A stretch of DNA of 40,000 nucleotides. Origin: Leptospira interrogans (GTDB taxonomy: Bacteria > Spirochaetota > Leptospiria > Leptospirales > Leptospiraceae). The notes below the pieces were generated by a model. That model was not told the DNA's origin, did not search any database, and worked only from the letters and a program-made list of their open reading frames with translations. Made by a program: the position numbers and the translations under genes. The DNA is taken from assembly GCF_900156205.1 (NCBI RefSeq), contig NZ_FTNA01000033.1, positions 1-40,000 of the forward strand, given 5' to 3'. Position 1 is the stretch's first letter. Every line of letters begins with the position of its first letter. Positions 24,605-38,623 of the stretch are shown piece by piece.

Positions 24605-24901
24605 TTAAAGTCCTAATTTATCATCCACTTTAAATTTTTTTAAAACTTCTAAAAGATCCGGACTTAAGTGTTTGATTTTCATTTTTACACCGTAGTGATC
24701 CATTCTGTTTTTTACAGTTAGTAATTTTGCGATTCCACTGGAAGTTATTTTTTTTACCGCTTCTAAAAGAAACTCTACGTCTAAAACCGTGCCCTTGGAT
24801 GCGCTTTGAGTTACTTCATCGAAAATTTTATCATAACCGTCGATTACAACGGTATCGATCGTTACCTTTCCGGACTTTCCATCGATTTTAAACTTAGACA
24901 T
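24605..24901 (-). CDS. STAS-domain protein (anti-anti-sigma-like)
   Basis: 98 residues, one STAS domain. The typical phospho-acceptor loop is ITSSGIAKLLTVKNRMDHYG (about residues 52-71), where Ser54 or Ser55 corresponds to the phosphorylated Ser of SpoIIAA/RsbV. The conserved end beta-alpha unit VKMKIKHLSPDLLEVLKKF follows. It probably takes part in partner switching with an RsbW-like kinase; one is encoded at 8340-8768, but no link is shown. It sits between a methyltransferase gene (80 bases upstream) and the GldA-like ATPase on the same strand. Confidence 0.8.
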   Translation of the reverse strand: MSKFKIDGKSGKVTIDTVVIDGYDKIFDEVTQSASKGTVLDVEFLLEAVKKITSSGIAKLLTVKNRMDHYGVKMKIKHLSPDLLEVLKKFKVDDKLGL

Positions 24902-24981
24902 ACGATTTTTTTAGAGTTTTATACTTTCAAATGAAAACTCTATTCCCTTTCTGTTAGATTTTGACGTAAGAATTGAGTGTC

Positions 24982-25763
<782 letters not shown>

Positions 25764-25764
25764 C

Positions 25765-25808
<44 letters not shown>

Positions 25809-26001
25809 GTAATTTGATGAGACATAATGTTTTTGGGGATTTTTACGGCTCAAGAGATAGGCTTTTTTAAAAACATCCAAACTTTGAAATTTAGGATGAT
25901 GACATAAATTTATGTTTTAGGATTTTTTCTGTTCCATGAAAAAAAGCTTCCTGAGTTTTTTCAAAATAACGAGTTCTTCTTATATAGGTAAATAAAATTC
26001 A

Positions 26002-29429
<3,428 letters not shown>

Positions 29430-29545
29430 GCTTTTAACGCGAGCTCTATGTCTCATTTTATTTTGAATCGGATTCAAGTGATCGGAATTTGGATCTGCTT
29501 TTAAAGTTATGGTATCATTTTTTTTAAAACAAAGGTAAGGTCGCG

Positions 29546-29581
<36 letters not shown>

Positions 29582-29639
29582 TTTCTAAAAAGAATGCAAA
29601 CTGAAATCGAAAACGGAACAAAAACAAACTGGACGACCA

Positions 29640-29897
<258 letters not shown>

Positions 29898-29903
29898 TTC
29901 GAT

Positions 29904-30662
29904 TTGATCTTTATTAAGAACAAGAGCGAAATCGAAAAAATGAGAGCGGCTGGGAAACTGGCCGCTAGGCTTTTGGATTATATTTCCTCTTACGTTCAAC
30001 CGGGTGTTTCTACTTTGCAGTTGAACGATCTTTGTGAGGAGTTTACTAAAAAGCACGGGGCAAGATCCGCCCCGCTCGGTTATAAAGGATTTCCTAAGTC
30101 GATCTGTACATCTGTAAATCAAGTTGTATGTCATGGAATTCCCAAAGCAAATGAAGTTTTAAAAGAAGGGGACATCATCAACATAGATGTAACTCCTATT
30201 TTAGATGGTTATCATGGGGATTCATCTCGTACGTTTATCGTAGGAGGTAATACAAGTTCTGAGGTTAAAACTCTAGTTCAAGATACCGAGAAAGCGATGT
30301 TTATCGGTATCGAACAAGTGCGGCCTGGAAATCGTGTTCATGATATTGCAAATGCAATCGATGATTTTCTTACTCCTAAAGGGTACGGAATTGTAAGAGA
30401 TCTAATGGGGCACGGAATTGGAAGAGGTTTTCATGAAGATCCTCAGATTCCCCATTTTCGTCAGAATCGTAAACTCGCTAAGCTAGAACCTGGAATGGTA
30501 TTTACTGTGGAGCCGATGGTGAATTTGGGAACTTGGCAGGTAAACTTTTCTAAAGAAGATCATTGGACCGTGACTACAAGGGACGGTAAATGGTCCGCTC
30601 AATTTGAGCATACGGTTCTAGTCACCGAAAAAGGCTATGAAATTTTAACCGTATCCGATTAA
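29904..30662 (+). CDS. map: Methionine aminopeptidase type I
   Basis: 252 residues, the standard type Ia length. All metal ligands and substrate residues of the pita-bread fold are seen: His77, Asp95 (NIDVT), Asp106 (HGDSS), His170 (GHGIG), His177, Glu203 (TVEPM) and Glu235 (QFEHT). It removes the initiator Met from nascent proteins in the cytosol, using two divalent metal ions. The start is TTG at 29904, seven bases after the histone stop; there is no clear ribosome-binding site, so translation is probably coupled to the histone gene. A DUF350 gene follows after 10 bases, making a three-gene operon. Confidence 0.95.
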   Translation: MIFIKNKSEIEKMRAAGKLAARLLDYISSYVQPGVSTLQLNDLCEEFTKKHGARSAPLGYKGFPKSICTSVNQVVCHGIPKANEVLKEGDIINIDVTPILDGYHGDSSRTFIVGGNTSSEVKTLVQDTEKAMFIGIEQVRPGNRVHDIANAIDDFLTPKGYGIVRDLMGHGIGRGFHEDPQIPHFRQNRKLAKLEPGMVFTVEPMVNLGTWQVNFSKEDHWTVTTRDGKWSAQFEHTVLVTEKGYEILTVSD

Positions 30663-30672
30663 TCTGTCGTTC

Positions 30673-31590
<918 letters not shown>

Positions 31591-32594
31591 AAATTCATTT
31601 TGAAAAAGTGAAATACATGATCTTTTGTCGGATTACAATACTCGAACTTAAAAGTATAAAATGATTCTAAAAGCTTATTCCAAAACCTTAAAGAATTTTA
31701 CGTGATATTCTTTAGAAATTTTTAATAAAATACAGTAGTTCTTACAAATTAGTTCATATTTGGTAATTTACAAACTTTCGAACAGTTTTAATGTCGTTCA
31801 ATTTTCGTAGTAGTTCCCACATTTATTTTTTTTACAGAAAAATCGGACTTTTGTAAAGCAAATCTCAACCATCGAACTCATATTAAATTAACGTGAGTTC
31901 GAGTTAAGGAACTCATGGTTCTGAAAAAGTCGGAATCTGAACTTTACAGATCGATTCTCTTTCAATGTGGGAACTACCACAATTTATAAAATAGAAGTTT
32001 ATAACAATTGAATCTGTCGTATTCAAGTGTGGGAACTACCATAAAAATTTAGGTTTTTCTATAAAAATTGTAGGAACTGCTGCAAATCACAATTCTACGA
32101 ACAAATTCTAAAATGTAGAAGCTCATATTTTTAGAAATTTTTTTTTACATTGAATTCGCGTTAAAATAGAGCAATTCGATTTTAGGAAACAACCTTTATA
32201 AAACTGAATTTTTCCTTGAAAAATAGAATTTAAAAATTACTTAAGATCGTGATTTACAGATGAGCTTTATAAAAATGTGGGAACTCTTACAAATCTAGAT
32301 TTTACTGTAAAATATTTAGAATTTTTATCAACGAATGGTTTGAACGTATTTCTCAATTTTGTTGGCAGCACTTGATAGAATTGAATATTATAAAGTTGTT
32401 GTTCGATGTAAGGAGTTCATTTTTCTGAAAAAAAGTTGGAAGTTAGACTTTGTAGATTTATTCCTAAAATGTGTGAATTATTTTGAATTTGATTTTTTGA
32501 ATAAAATTATCGTTTTGCGGTTGTCATAAAAATGAAAAATCTATTTTATAAAAGTGAACTATTGAAACATTCGAAAAGAAACAATGATAGAATT
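31591..32594. other. Repeat-rich intergenic kilobase
   Basis: No gene is supported. It holds several TGTGGGAACT-type motifs (about 31736, 31808, 31966, 32024, 32067 and 32276), a complete enlarged MITE-like copy (31891-32161), the right end of a neighbouring copy at about 31870-31883, and a degraded left end near 32398-32416. This is the densest repeat cluster of the window. Confidence 0.6.
31884..32168. mobile_element. Enlarged MITE-like element between near-identical 7-mers
   Basis: The element 31891-32161 (271 bp) starts ACGTGAGTTCGAGTTAAGGA and ends TGAATTCGCGT. It is flanked by TAAATTA (31884-31890) and TAAAATA (32162-32168), matching at 6 of 7 positions. About 100 bp of extra DNA in the middle, compared with the 169-bp copy at 4462, contains two more TGTGGGAACTACCA motifs. 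The left flank also abuts CGAACTCATAT, the right end of another copy. Confidence 0.55.
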
Positions 32595-33029
32595 TTAATA
32601 AAGCTCCTTGGATGTATATAGTTTCCATTCTAAGTGATATACTTTACGGATTCCATAGTCGAATGCATTTTTAAGAATTTGAATTTTATCTTCGTTTAAA
32701 ATTGGATTGAATTCTGTATTTAAAATTTCAGAACCAATTTCCGTAAAAATAGGTTTATGATTTACATGAAATGGTTTTAAATCTCTTTCTTCAAAACCTT
32801 TAAGCGCTCCTAAGACGGAGGCAAAGATGATTTGTTTAGAAAATTTACGATTATTTTTAAGAGTTCGTTGTTCCGAAGGATTTGAGGTCGCAAAATTTAT
32901 GTTTGTTGATGATAGAGTAAGTCGAGCTGCTGTTATAAAGTCTGAACGAGAAATGGAAATTGGAGGTTTTGCAAAGATTGTTAAATCCTTGCGAGTAAAA
33001 TTAGAATTTTCTGATAATTCTTTTTGCAT
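32595..33029 (-). CDS. Hypothetical protein, doubtful
   Basis: 145 residues from ATG 33029 (a TTG two codons upstream also fits). No signal peptide, membrane segment or family is recognised; the sequence is hydrophilic and mixed alpha/beta in look (QIIFASVLGALKGFEERDLKPF, then a Lys/Leu helix near the end). It starts only 20 bases from the divergent queG start, leaving no room for separate promoters, and a plus-strand open frame overlaps it. It may be a real Leptospira-specific gene or a chance frame; the AT-rich code with few stops makes it uncertain. Confidence 0.4.
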   Translation of the reverse strand: MQKELSENSNFTRKDLTIFAKPPISISRSDFITAARLTLSSTNINFATSNPSEQRTLKNNRKFSKQIIFASVLGALKGFEERDLKPFHVNHKPIFTEIGSEILNTEFNPILNEDKIQILKNAFDYGIRKVYHLEWKLYTSKELY

Positions 33030-33049
33030 ATTCAATTTATATACACTTT

Positions 33050-33988
33050 ATGATCGAAAGTAAAGAAATAATTTCCGAATTTAAAACTTTGATTGAAGGA
33101 TCTGGTTTTGATCTCTATGGGATTTGTGAAGCCAACATTCCGGAAGAAGATAGAGAAAATATTCTTCTATGGGTAAAAGAGCACAAACACGGAAATATGG
33201 AATGGTATCCTAAGAATATGGATCTTCGTTTAGATTTTAAGAATCTGGGTTTTGATCCGCAGTCCGTAATTGTACTCGGAGCGATTTACAATGATCCGGA
33301 ATACGAAAAAATTCGAAGCGGAATGACTTTTCAATTTTCTAAATATGCGGTTGGCGAAGATTATCACAGAGTATTGAGAAAACATGCAAAACCTTTGATA
33401 AAAGCTCTTCAAAAAAAATATCCGAATCATCATTTTCGTCAAGGTGTAGATTCTTTGCCAGTTCCTGAGAAAGTTTTAGCTAGACTTGCAGGGCTTGGAT
33501 GGAAGGGAAAAAACACGAATTTGATTCATCCAGAAATTGGATCTTTCTTTTTTATCACTGTCATACTTACTGATTTGCCGATTTATACCACTCAGGTTCA
33601 GATAAAAGATCGTTGTGGAACCTGCACGGCGTGTATAGACGCGTGTCCAACTGGAGCATTAAAACCCTATCAAATCGACGCTGGAAAATGTATCTCTCAT
33701 CATACTTTAGAGGATGGATCGGAAGAAATTCCGGATACATACGGATGGCTTGTGGGTTGTGATATATGTCAAGACGTGTGTCCTTGGAATCGAGTAAAAG
33801 CGTTTAAAAAAGGAATTAGAACTGGATTAGAAGAATTTAAAGTTCGGTCTTATTTAAAAGAAAATCCGGAATCGATTTTAACTCTAAACGAACAGGAATT
33901 TGAAAAAACCTTTTCAGATTCCGCTATATCTAGGATGAACTTTAAAATGTATCAAAGAAACGTAAATAAGTTAAAAAACAAAATCTAA
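33050..33988 (+). CDS. queG: Epoxyqueuosine reductase QueG
   Basis: 312 residues, normal for QueG. The two 4Fe-4S clusters are clear: CGTCTACIDACP (Cys189, 192, 195, 199) and the second set GCDICQDVCP (Cys237, 240, 244) plus Cys214. The substrate-side motif VDSLPVPEK, with Asp134 as likely proton donor, and the C-terminal region of the family are present. It uses cobalamin to reduce epoxyqueuosine to queuosine in the wobble position of tRNAs for His, Asp, Asn and Tyr. The ATG has no visible ribosome-binding site and may be leaderless. A possible terminator follows at 34113. No other queuosine genes are in the window. Confidence 0.94.
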   Translation: MIESKEIISEFKTLIEGSGFDLYGICEANIPEEDRENILLWVKEHKHGNMEWYPKNMDLRLDFKNLGFDPQSVIVLGAIYNDPEYEKIRSGMTFQFSKYAVGEDYHRVLRKHAKPLIKALQKKYPNHHFRQGVDSLPVPEKVLARLAGLGWKGKNTNLIHPEIGSFFFITVILTDLPIYTTQVQIKDRCGTCTACIDACPTGALKPYQIDAGKCISHHTLEDGSEEIPDTYGWLVGCDICQDVCPWNRVKAFKKGIRTGLEEFKVRSYLKENPESILTLNEQEFEKTFSDSAISRMNFKMYQRNVNKLKNKI

Positions 33989-34389
33989 AAATTGTAATAT
34001 CTGTTTTGGAAATAAATTACTTTTCTCTTTTGAACTTTAGGTAGGCCTTACTATTTGGATACATAAAAAGAATACTTGGATTAGATTGTTTCAAAAATTT
34101 GAATCCATTCTAAATGTCGTAATCCCGAATTTGCGGCATTTTTTAAGTATCGTTATTTTTTCGCAAACTTGATCGTTAATGACTCGGTGTCATTTTCATA
34201 CGCACGAGTAGTACATTGAATAGAATAAAAGATTTTCAAATTTTAAACCGAAGAATCATATTTCCTCGATCTTTTCTGAAACGCAAACAAAAATTCAAAA
34301 AGGAATGTCCAAATTGAATGACGTGCTCCAATCTCTACAAAATGGATTTTACCCTTCGATTCAGAATAAAATCCTGCGGAGAATCCACG
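33989..34389. other. Intergenic region upstream of first LRR gene
   Basis: 401 bases holding a possible terminator (34113-34144) and, from 34218 to 34389, DNA related to the upstream region of the second LRR gene (from 35162). An out-of-frame open frame at 34305-34508 overlaps the LRR start and is a shadow. Confidence 0.5.
34113..34144 (+). terminator. Possible terminator of queG
   Basis: AATGTCG (34113-34119) and CGGCATT (34134-34140) form a 7-bp stem with one G-T pair and a 14-base loop. A run of T (34139-34144) follows. It is 124 bases past queG, so it might instead belong to an unannotated transcript. Confidence 0.45.
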
Positions 34390-35118
34390 ATGAAATTTCG
34401 CATAACGTTGATTTACTTACAAAAAATAACAATCTTCCTTTTATTTCTCATTTATTTATCTTGCGAGATTCAAGCAGAAGCACCAGAAGACGAACCAGGA
34501 ACATATAGGGATTTAACAGAAGCGCTCCAAAATTCTTTGGATGTTCGAATTTTGATTTTGAGTGAACAAAAACTTACAACTCTTCCTAAGAAAATTGAAC
34601 AACTAAAGAATTTACAAATGTTGGATTTATGTTATAACCAATTTAAAACAGTTCCTAAAGAAATTGAACAACTAAAGAATTTACAAATGTTGGATTTATG
34701 TTATAACCAATTTAAAACAGTTCCTAAGAAAATTGGGCAACTAAAGAATTTGCAAGTATTGAATTTGAGTAGTAACCAGCTCACAACTCTTCCAAAGGAA
34801 ATCGGAAAACCGGAAAATTTGCAAGTATTGAATTTGGGTTCTAACCGACTCAAAACCCTTCCTAAAGGAATTGAGCAATTGAAAAACTTGCAAACGTTGT
34901 ATTTGAATTATAACCAACTTACGACTCTTCCTCGTGAGATCGGTCGATTACAAAGTCTAACTGAATTACATTTGCAGCATAATCAAATAGCGACACTCCC
35001 GGACGAAATCATACAACTTCAAAATTTACGGAAACTTACTTTGTATGAAAATCCGATTCCGCCGCAAGAGCTGGACAAAATACGAAAGCTTCTTCCAAAT
35101 TGTGAGATTCGATTTTGA
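34390..35118 (+). CDS. LRR lipoprotein, short paralogue
   Basis: 242 residues from ATG 34390, chosen over the in-frame codon at 34318 because GGAGA lies about 7 bases upstream and because it yields a signal peptide with a lipobox (MKFRITLIYLQKIT, hydrophobic core, YLSC). The mature protein has a short cap (TYRDLTEALQNSLDVRILIL) and seven 23-residue LRRs of the LPKEI-type, ending in a C-terminal cap (IPPQELDKIRKLLPNCEIRF). Such proteins bind other proteins; in Leptospira some LRR proteins bind host components, which is not shown here. LRR2 and LRR3 are near-identical DNA duplicates. It is the short paralogue of the 35328 gene, with the same N-terminal DNA. Confidence 0.87.
   Translation: MKFRITLIYLQKITIFLLFLIYLSCEIQAEAPEDEPGTYRDLTEALQNSLDVRILILSEQKLTTLPKKIEQLKNLQMLDLCYNQFKTVPKEIEQLKNLQMLDLCYNQFKTVPKKIGQLKNLQVLNLSSNQLTTLPKEIGKPENLQVLNLGSNRLKTLPKGIEQLKNLQTLYLNYNQLTTLPREIGRLQSLTELHLQHNQIATLPDEIIQLQNLRKLTLYENPIPPQELDKIRKLLPNCEIRF
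34612..34749 (+). repeat. 69-bp tandem duplication inside LRR gene
   Basis: 34612-34680 and 34681-34749 are adjacent 69-bp units (one LRR each) identical at about 65 positions, with four differences near the end. Other LRR units in the gene are far less alike, so the duplication is recent. Confidence 0.85.
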
Positions 35119-35327
35119 ATAAGATTTCTCTTTTCTTTTGAACTTTAAGTTAAGTTAAATAGAATAGAATGAAAAATTATTAGATTTAAAACCAAAGATA
35201 AAGATTTCTGGGATCTTCTTTTAAAAACGAATAGAAATTTAAAAAGAACGTTTAAATTGAATGACGTTTTCATTTTATTTAGAAACTTGTCTTCCAATTT
35301 AATTAAATTCCAATCCGGATAACCTTT
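35119..35327. other. Duplicated upstream region of second LRR gene
   Basis: 209 bases related to the region before 34390: GAATAGAAT at 35162 against 34218, and AAATTGAATGACGT at 35254-35267 against 34311-34324. The latter is 74 and 79 bases before the respective start codons. Shared promoter DNA is likely but no clear -10/-35 pair was picked. Confidence 0.55.
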
Positions 35328-37046
35328 ATGAACTTTCGCATAACGTTGATTTACTTACAAAAGATTACAATTGGTCTTTTGTTTCTCATTACTCTTTCTT
35401 GCGAGATTCAAGCAGACGAAGTAAAACCAGGAACTTATATGGATTTAACAAAAGCGCTCCAAAATCCTTTAAATGTTCGAGTTTTGGATTTGAGTGGACA
35501 AAATTTCACAACACTTCCTAAGGAAATTGAACAATTAAAGAATTTACAGGAATTAGATTTACGTGATAACCAACTCGCAACTTTTCCTGCCGTAATAGTA
35601 GAGCTACAGAAGTTAGAAAGTTTGGATTTATCTGAGAACCGGCTTGTAATGCTTCCTAATGAAATAGGGCGGTTACAAAATTTACAAGAGTTGGGTTTGT
35701 ATAAAAACAAACTTACTACTTTTCCAAAGGAAATAGGGCAGTTACAGAATTTACAAAAGTTATGGTTATCTGAGAACCGACTCACAGCACTTCCTAAGGA
35801 AATTGGTCAATTGAAGAATTTACAAACATTGGATTTGCAGAATAACCAATTCACGATACTTCCAAAAGAAATAGGACAATTACAGAATTTACAAACATTG
35901 AATTTGCAGGATAACCAACTCGCAACTCTTCCTGTCGAAATCGGACAACTACAGAATTTACAAGAGTTGTATTTGCGGAATAACCGACTCACAGTTCTTC
36001 CAAAGGAAATAGGACAACTACAGAATTTGCAAACGTTATGTTCACCTGAAAACCGTCTCACAGCACTTCCTAAAGAAATGGGGCAGCTAAAAAATTTACA
36101 AACATTGAATTTGGTGAATAACCGACTCACAGTTCTTCCTAAGGAAATCGGACAACTACAGAATCTGCAAGATTTGGAATTGCTAATGAATCCCCTTTCA
36201 TTAAAAGAAAGAAAAAGAATTCAAAAGTTGTTTCCAGATAGTAATCTTGATTTGAGAGAAGTAGCAGAGGACGGTGTTTATCGCAATTTAAATTTGGCTC
36301 AGGAAGAACCTTTAAAAGTTTTTGACTTGAGGCTTCAATACAAAAATTTTTCTCAATTGTTTCCAAAAGTAATTTTGAAATTTCGAAATTTACGAGAGTT
36401 GTATTTATACGATTGTGGATTTTCAACTCTTCCGAAAGAAATTAGCCGACTTAAAAATTTAAAGTATTTAGCCTTAGGCTTAAATGGTCTTAAAAATATT
36501 CCTTCTGAAATCGGCCAACTGAAGAATTTAGAAGCTTTGAATTTAGAAGCAAACGAATTGGAAAGACTTCCTAAAGAAATTGGGCAACTGCGGAATTTAC
36601 AGAGGTTAAGTTTACATCAAAATACATTGAAAATATTTCCCGCCGAAATCGAACAACTGAAAAAATTGCAAAAGTTAGATTTGAGCGTTAATCAATTCAC
36701 GACTTTTCCTAAGGAAATCGGAAAATTAGAAAATTTACAAACATTGAATTTGCAGCGTAACCAACTTACAAACCTTACTGCCGAAATCGGACAACTACAA
36801 AATTTACAAGAGTTGGATTTAAATGATAATCAATTTACAGTTCTTCCTAAGGAAATTGGAAAACTGAAAAAATTACAAACATTGGATTTACGGAATAACC
36901 AACTCACAACCCTTCCTACCGAAATCGGACAACTACAAAATTTACAATGGTTGTATTTACAGAATAATCAACTTTCACTCAAAGAACAAGAAAGGATTCG
37001 AAAGTTACTTCCACTAAAATGTAAAATAATTTTTGAAGTTTATTAG
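35328..37046 (+). CDS. LRR lipoprotein with two LRR domains
   Basis: 572 residues. The signal peptide MNFRITLIYLQKIT with lipobox TLSC is nearly identical to that of the 34390 gene. A first solenoid of about ten LRRs (residues ~40-280) is followed by a cap-like linker (MNPLSLKERKRIQKLFPDS, then DLREV) and a second N-cap YRNLNLAQEEPLKVFDL, which repeats the opening TYMDLTKALQNPLNVRVLDL. Nine more LRRs and a second C-cap (LSLKEQERIRKLLP) finish it. This is a two-domain LRR protein probably made by internal duplication. Surface or periplasmic location is expected from the lipobox. LRRs are plant/bacterial type, 23 residues each. Confidence 0.9.
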   Translation: MNFRITLIYLQKITIGLLFLITLSCEIQADEVKPGTYMDLTKALQNPLNVRVLDLSGQNFTTLPKEIEQLKNLQELDLRDNQLATFPAVIVELQKLESLDLSENRLVMLPNEIGRLQNLQELGLYKNKLTTFPKEIGQLQNLQKLWLSENRLTALPKEIGQLKNLQTLDLQNNQFTILPKEIGQLQNLQTLNLQDNQLATLPVEIGQLQNLQELYLRNNRLTVLPKEIGQLQNLQTLCSPENRLTALPKEMGQLKNLQTLNLVNNRLTVLPKEIGQLQNLQDLELLMNPLSLKERKRIQKLFPDSNLDLREVAEDGVYRNLNLAQEEPLKVFDLRLQYKNFSQLFPKVILKFRNLRELYLYDCGFSTLPKEISRLKNLKYLALGLNGLKNIPSEIGQLKNLEALNLEANELERLPKEIGQLRNLQRLSLHQNTLKIFPAEIEQLKKLQKLDLSVNQFTTFPKEIGKLENLQTLNLQRNQLTNLTAEIGQLQNLQELDLNDNQFTVLPKEIGKLKKLQTLDLRNNQLTTLPTEIGQLQNLQWLYLQNNQLSLKEQERIRKLLPLKCKIIFEVY

Positions 37047-37210
37047 GATTCTTTAATTTCCTCCAAATATAATCCCACGGAGAATCTTCTACAAATCGGA
37101 AAGACCGTATCGTTCACTCGGGGGTTTTGGCTCCGGAGAAATATTTAAGACGTTCTGCTTAACAAGCTTTTCATACATTACGCTGGTAGGGAGGGGTATG
37201 TCATTCCGAA
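37047..37210. other. G+C-richer spacer before LRR pseudogene
   Basis: 164 bases with a composition unlike the neighbours (for example CGTTCACTCGGGGGTTTTGG near 37110-37130 and GGTAGGGAGGGG near 37184-37196). No coding frame on either strand is convincing. It may be a relic of inserted DNA. Confidence 0.4.
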
Positions 37211-37434
37211 TAACGGTTGGATTCATATGGAAATCGTCTTGAAACTTTTCCACAAGGAATCGAACAACTTCAAAAATTAGAAGAATCGAATTTAAGCAAG
37301 AATCAATTTTTATCTGTCCCATTTGCGAGATTCAAGCAGAAGAAGTTGAACTTAAAACTTAATAAAGATGTTTCAAAACTTTTCCCAAAGAAATCGGAAA
37401 ACAGCAGAATTTACAAAAGTTGGATTTGTTTTAA
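37211..37434 (+). pseudogene. Mosaic LRR pseudogene
   Basis: Three LRR-gene fragments in different frames. From 37217: GNRLETFPQGIEQLQKLEES with NLSKNQFLSVP (about one and a half LRRs). From 37324: CEIQAEEVELKT then stop, matching the signal-peptide end CEIQADEVKPGTY of the LRR lipoproteins. From 37381: FPKEIGKQQNLQKLDLF then stop. The first two are joined where a functional protein could not be, so deletion and recombination between LRR genes is likely. Confidence 0.75.
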
Positions 37435-37487
37435 AATTCATAATGTATTATCATGTAGAGATATGAAAGTGGGTGAGAGGTAAAACG

Positions 37488-38459
37488 ATGTTAAAAAAAA
37501 CTTCGTACTTTTCGATTTGGCAAAAAGGATTTAAGGTTTCTATTTTCTTAATCTTTTATATACTCTTTCCAAGTTCTGTTTTATCTCAAGCTGAAGAGAA
37601 TAAAAAAAACACATTTGAATTATTAATCAAACGTCAGACGTATCGATGGACTCCGTATGATTATACTTCTTATACAGAACGTTCTATTTTAGAAACAACA
37701 ATCAAAACGGATTCAATCAAACAAAATCAGAAAGTTTTAATACCTCTTGTATTTAGATATGACCAGTTGGAAAAGAAATTTAGGATCGAGGTTTCTGCCT
37801 ACGAAATCGAATTGGCAAACCCCAATACGAATGTTATTGAATCCGGTACTTTAGGATACGAGACTCGCAAACAATATTTTAATCCTATGTTAAGGTCCGA
37901 AGCAGAATTAAATTATTATAAAATTCTAAATTTGTATCCAAATTGGGATCTTTTCGTAGGCGCAGGAATCCGGAACATCAATAAATATAAATACGGCTAC
38001 TTTCTACGCGAAGGGGCATATCAGGAATACTTCTACACATACGGACCGCAGTTCGTATTTCGGACCGAATATCGTTTCGCTGAAAATTGGTCCTTCGGTT
38101 TGGCGGCCGATCTTTTTTATACGCAGGGGACCCGATTTTACAAACCACAGGCGCTCGCCTTGGAGTCGATCACGGTTTCAGCCGGGACCGCAGGCGCTCA
38201 AGGAATCTATCGGGGTTACGAACTAGACGTTTCATTGGGGTATCGCGTTTTTGATTCGGTGAAATTTTTTGTAGGATACAATTATATCTATTCGTACTTC
38301 AGTTATTATTCGTTTCATCAAACGGACATTCGTTTACAGACTTCTTCTTTGGATCCTTTTATAAGCGAGAATTCCAGCGCGCCAATATTGCATATGTTCC
38401 GTTCCGGGAACCACGATATTCTACAAGGTTTGTATTTGGGAATGTCCGTGGGTTTTTGA
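37488..38459 (+). CDS. Predicted outer-membrane beta-barrel protein
   Basis: 323 residues from ATG 37488, chosen because GAGAGG stands 7 bases before it; an upstream in-frame codon at 37473 adds MRGKT only. A signal peptide (about 1-34, ending VLSQA-EE) precedes a mature part with alternating aromatic-rich strands (YYKILNLYPNWDLFVGAG, FVFRTEYRFAENWSFGLA, YELDVSLGYRVF), ending in Gly-Phe, typical of barrels. No named family is recognised. It sits alone between LRR genes, so the barrel might be an envelope partner; that is guesswork. The last third (from ~37990) is richer in G+C than the first part. Confidence 0.72.
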   Translation: MLKKTSYFSIWQKGFKVSIFLIFYILFPSSVLSQAEENKKNTFELLIKRQTYRWTPYDYTSYTERSILETTIKTDSIKQNQKVLIPLVFRYDQLEKKFRIEVSAYEIELANPNTNVIESGTLGYETRKQYFNPMLRSEAELNYYKILNLYPNWDLFVGAGIRNINKYKYGYFLREGAYQEYFYTYGPQFVFRTEYRFAENWSFGLAADLFYTQGTRFYKPQALALESITVSAGTAGAQGIYRGYELDVSLGYRVFDSVKFFVGYNYIYSYFSYYSFHQTDIRLQTSSLDPFISENSSAPILHMFRSGNHDILQGLYLGMSVGF

Positions 38460-38623
38460 ACTCGAGGTAAAAATCTTTCCCTAAATCTCTCCCTCCGCAT
38501 AAAAGTTTTTCGGTCTAAGTTATCATTCGATCGCTCTTTTCGACCATGAAGGATTATTCTGTAATTCTTTCTAGTTTATCGATTATGAAAATACAATACA
38601 CGGCTTTAAATAGGAATCGATCT
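38460..38623. other. Short spacer before third LRR gene
   Basis: 164 bases without a clear terminator. An upstream in-frame ATG at 38585 could extend the LRR gene by 13 residues but has no ribosome-binding site. Confidence 0.5.

Noticed and set aside
32827..33063. 78-codon plus-strand open frame
   Set aside because: Overlaps the reverse gene and queG start; no family match and unlikely composition.
35435..36130. Long reverse-strand open frames across the LRR genes
   Set aside because: The 69-base periodic LRR DNA leaves the antisense frame open, giving Cys/Ser/Phe-rich peptides that repeat with the same period; a shadow effect.
37089..37322. 77-codon reverse-strand open frame before the barrel gene
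   Set aside because: It runs antisense across the LRR pseudogene remnants; no signal or domain.
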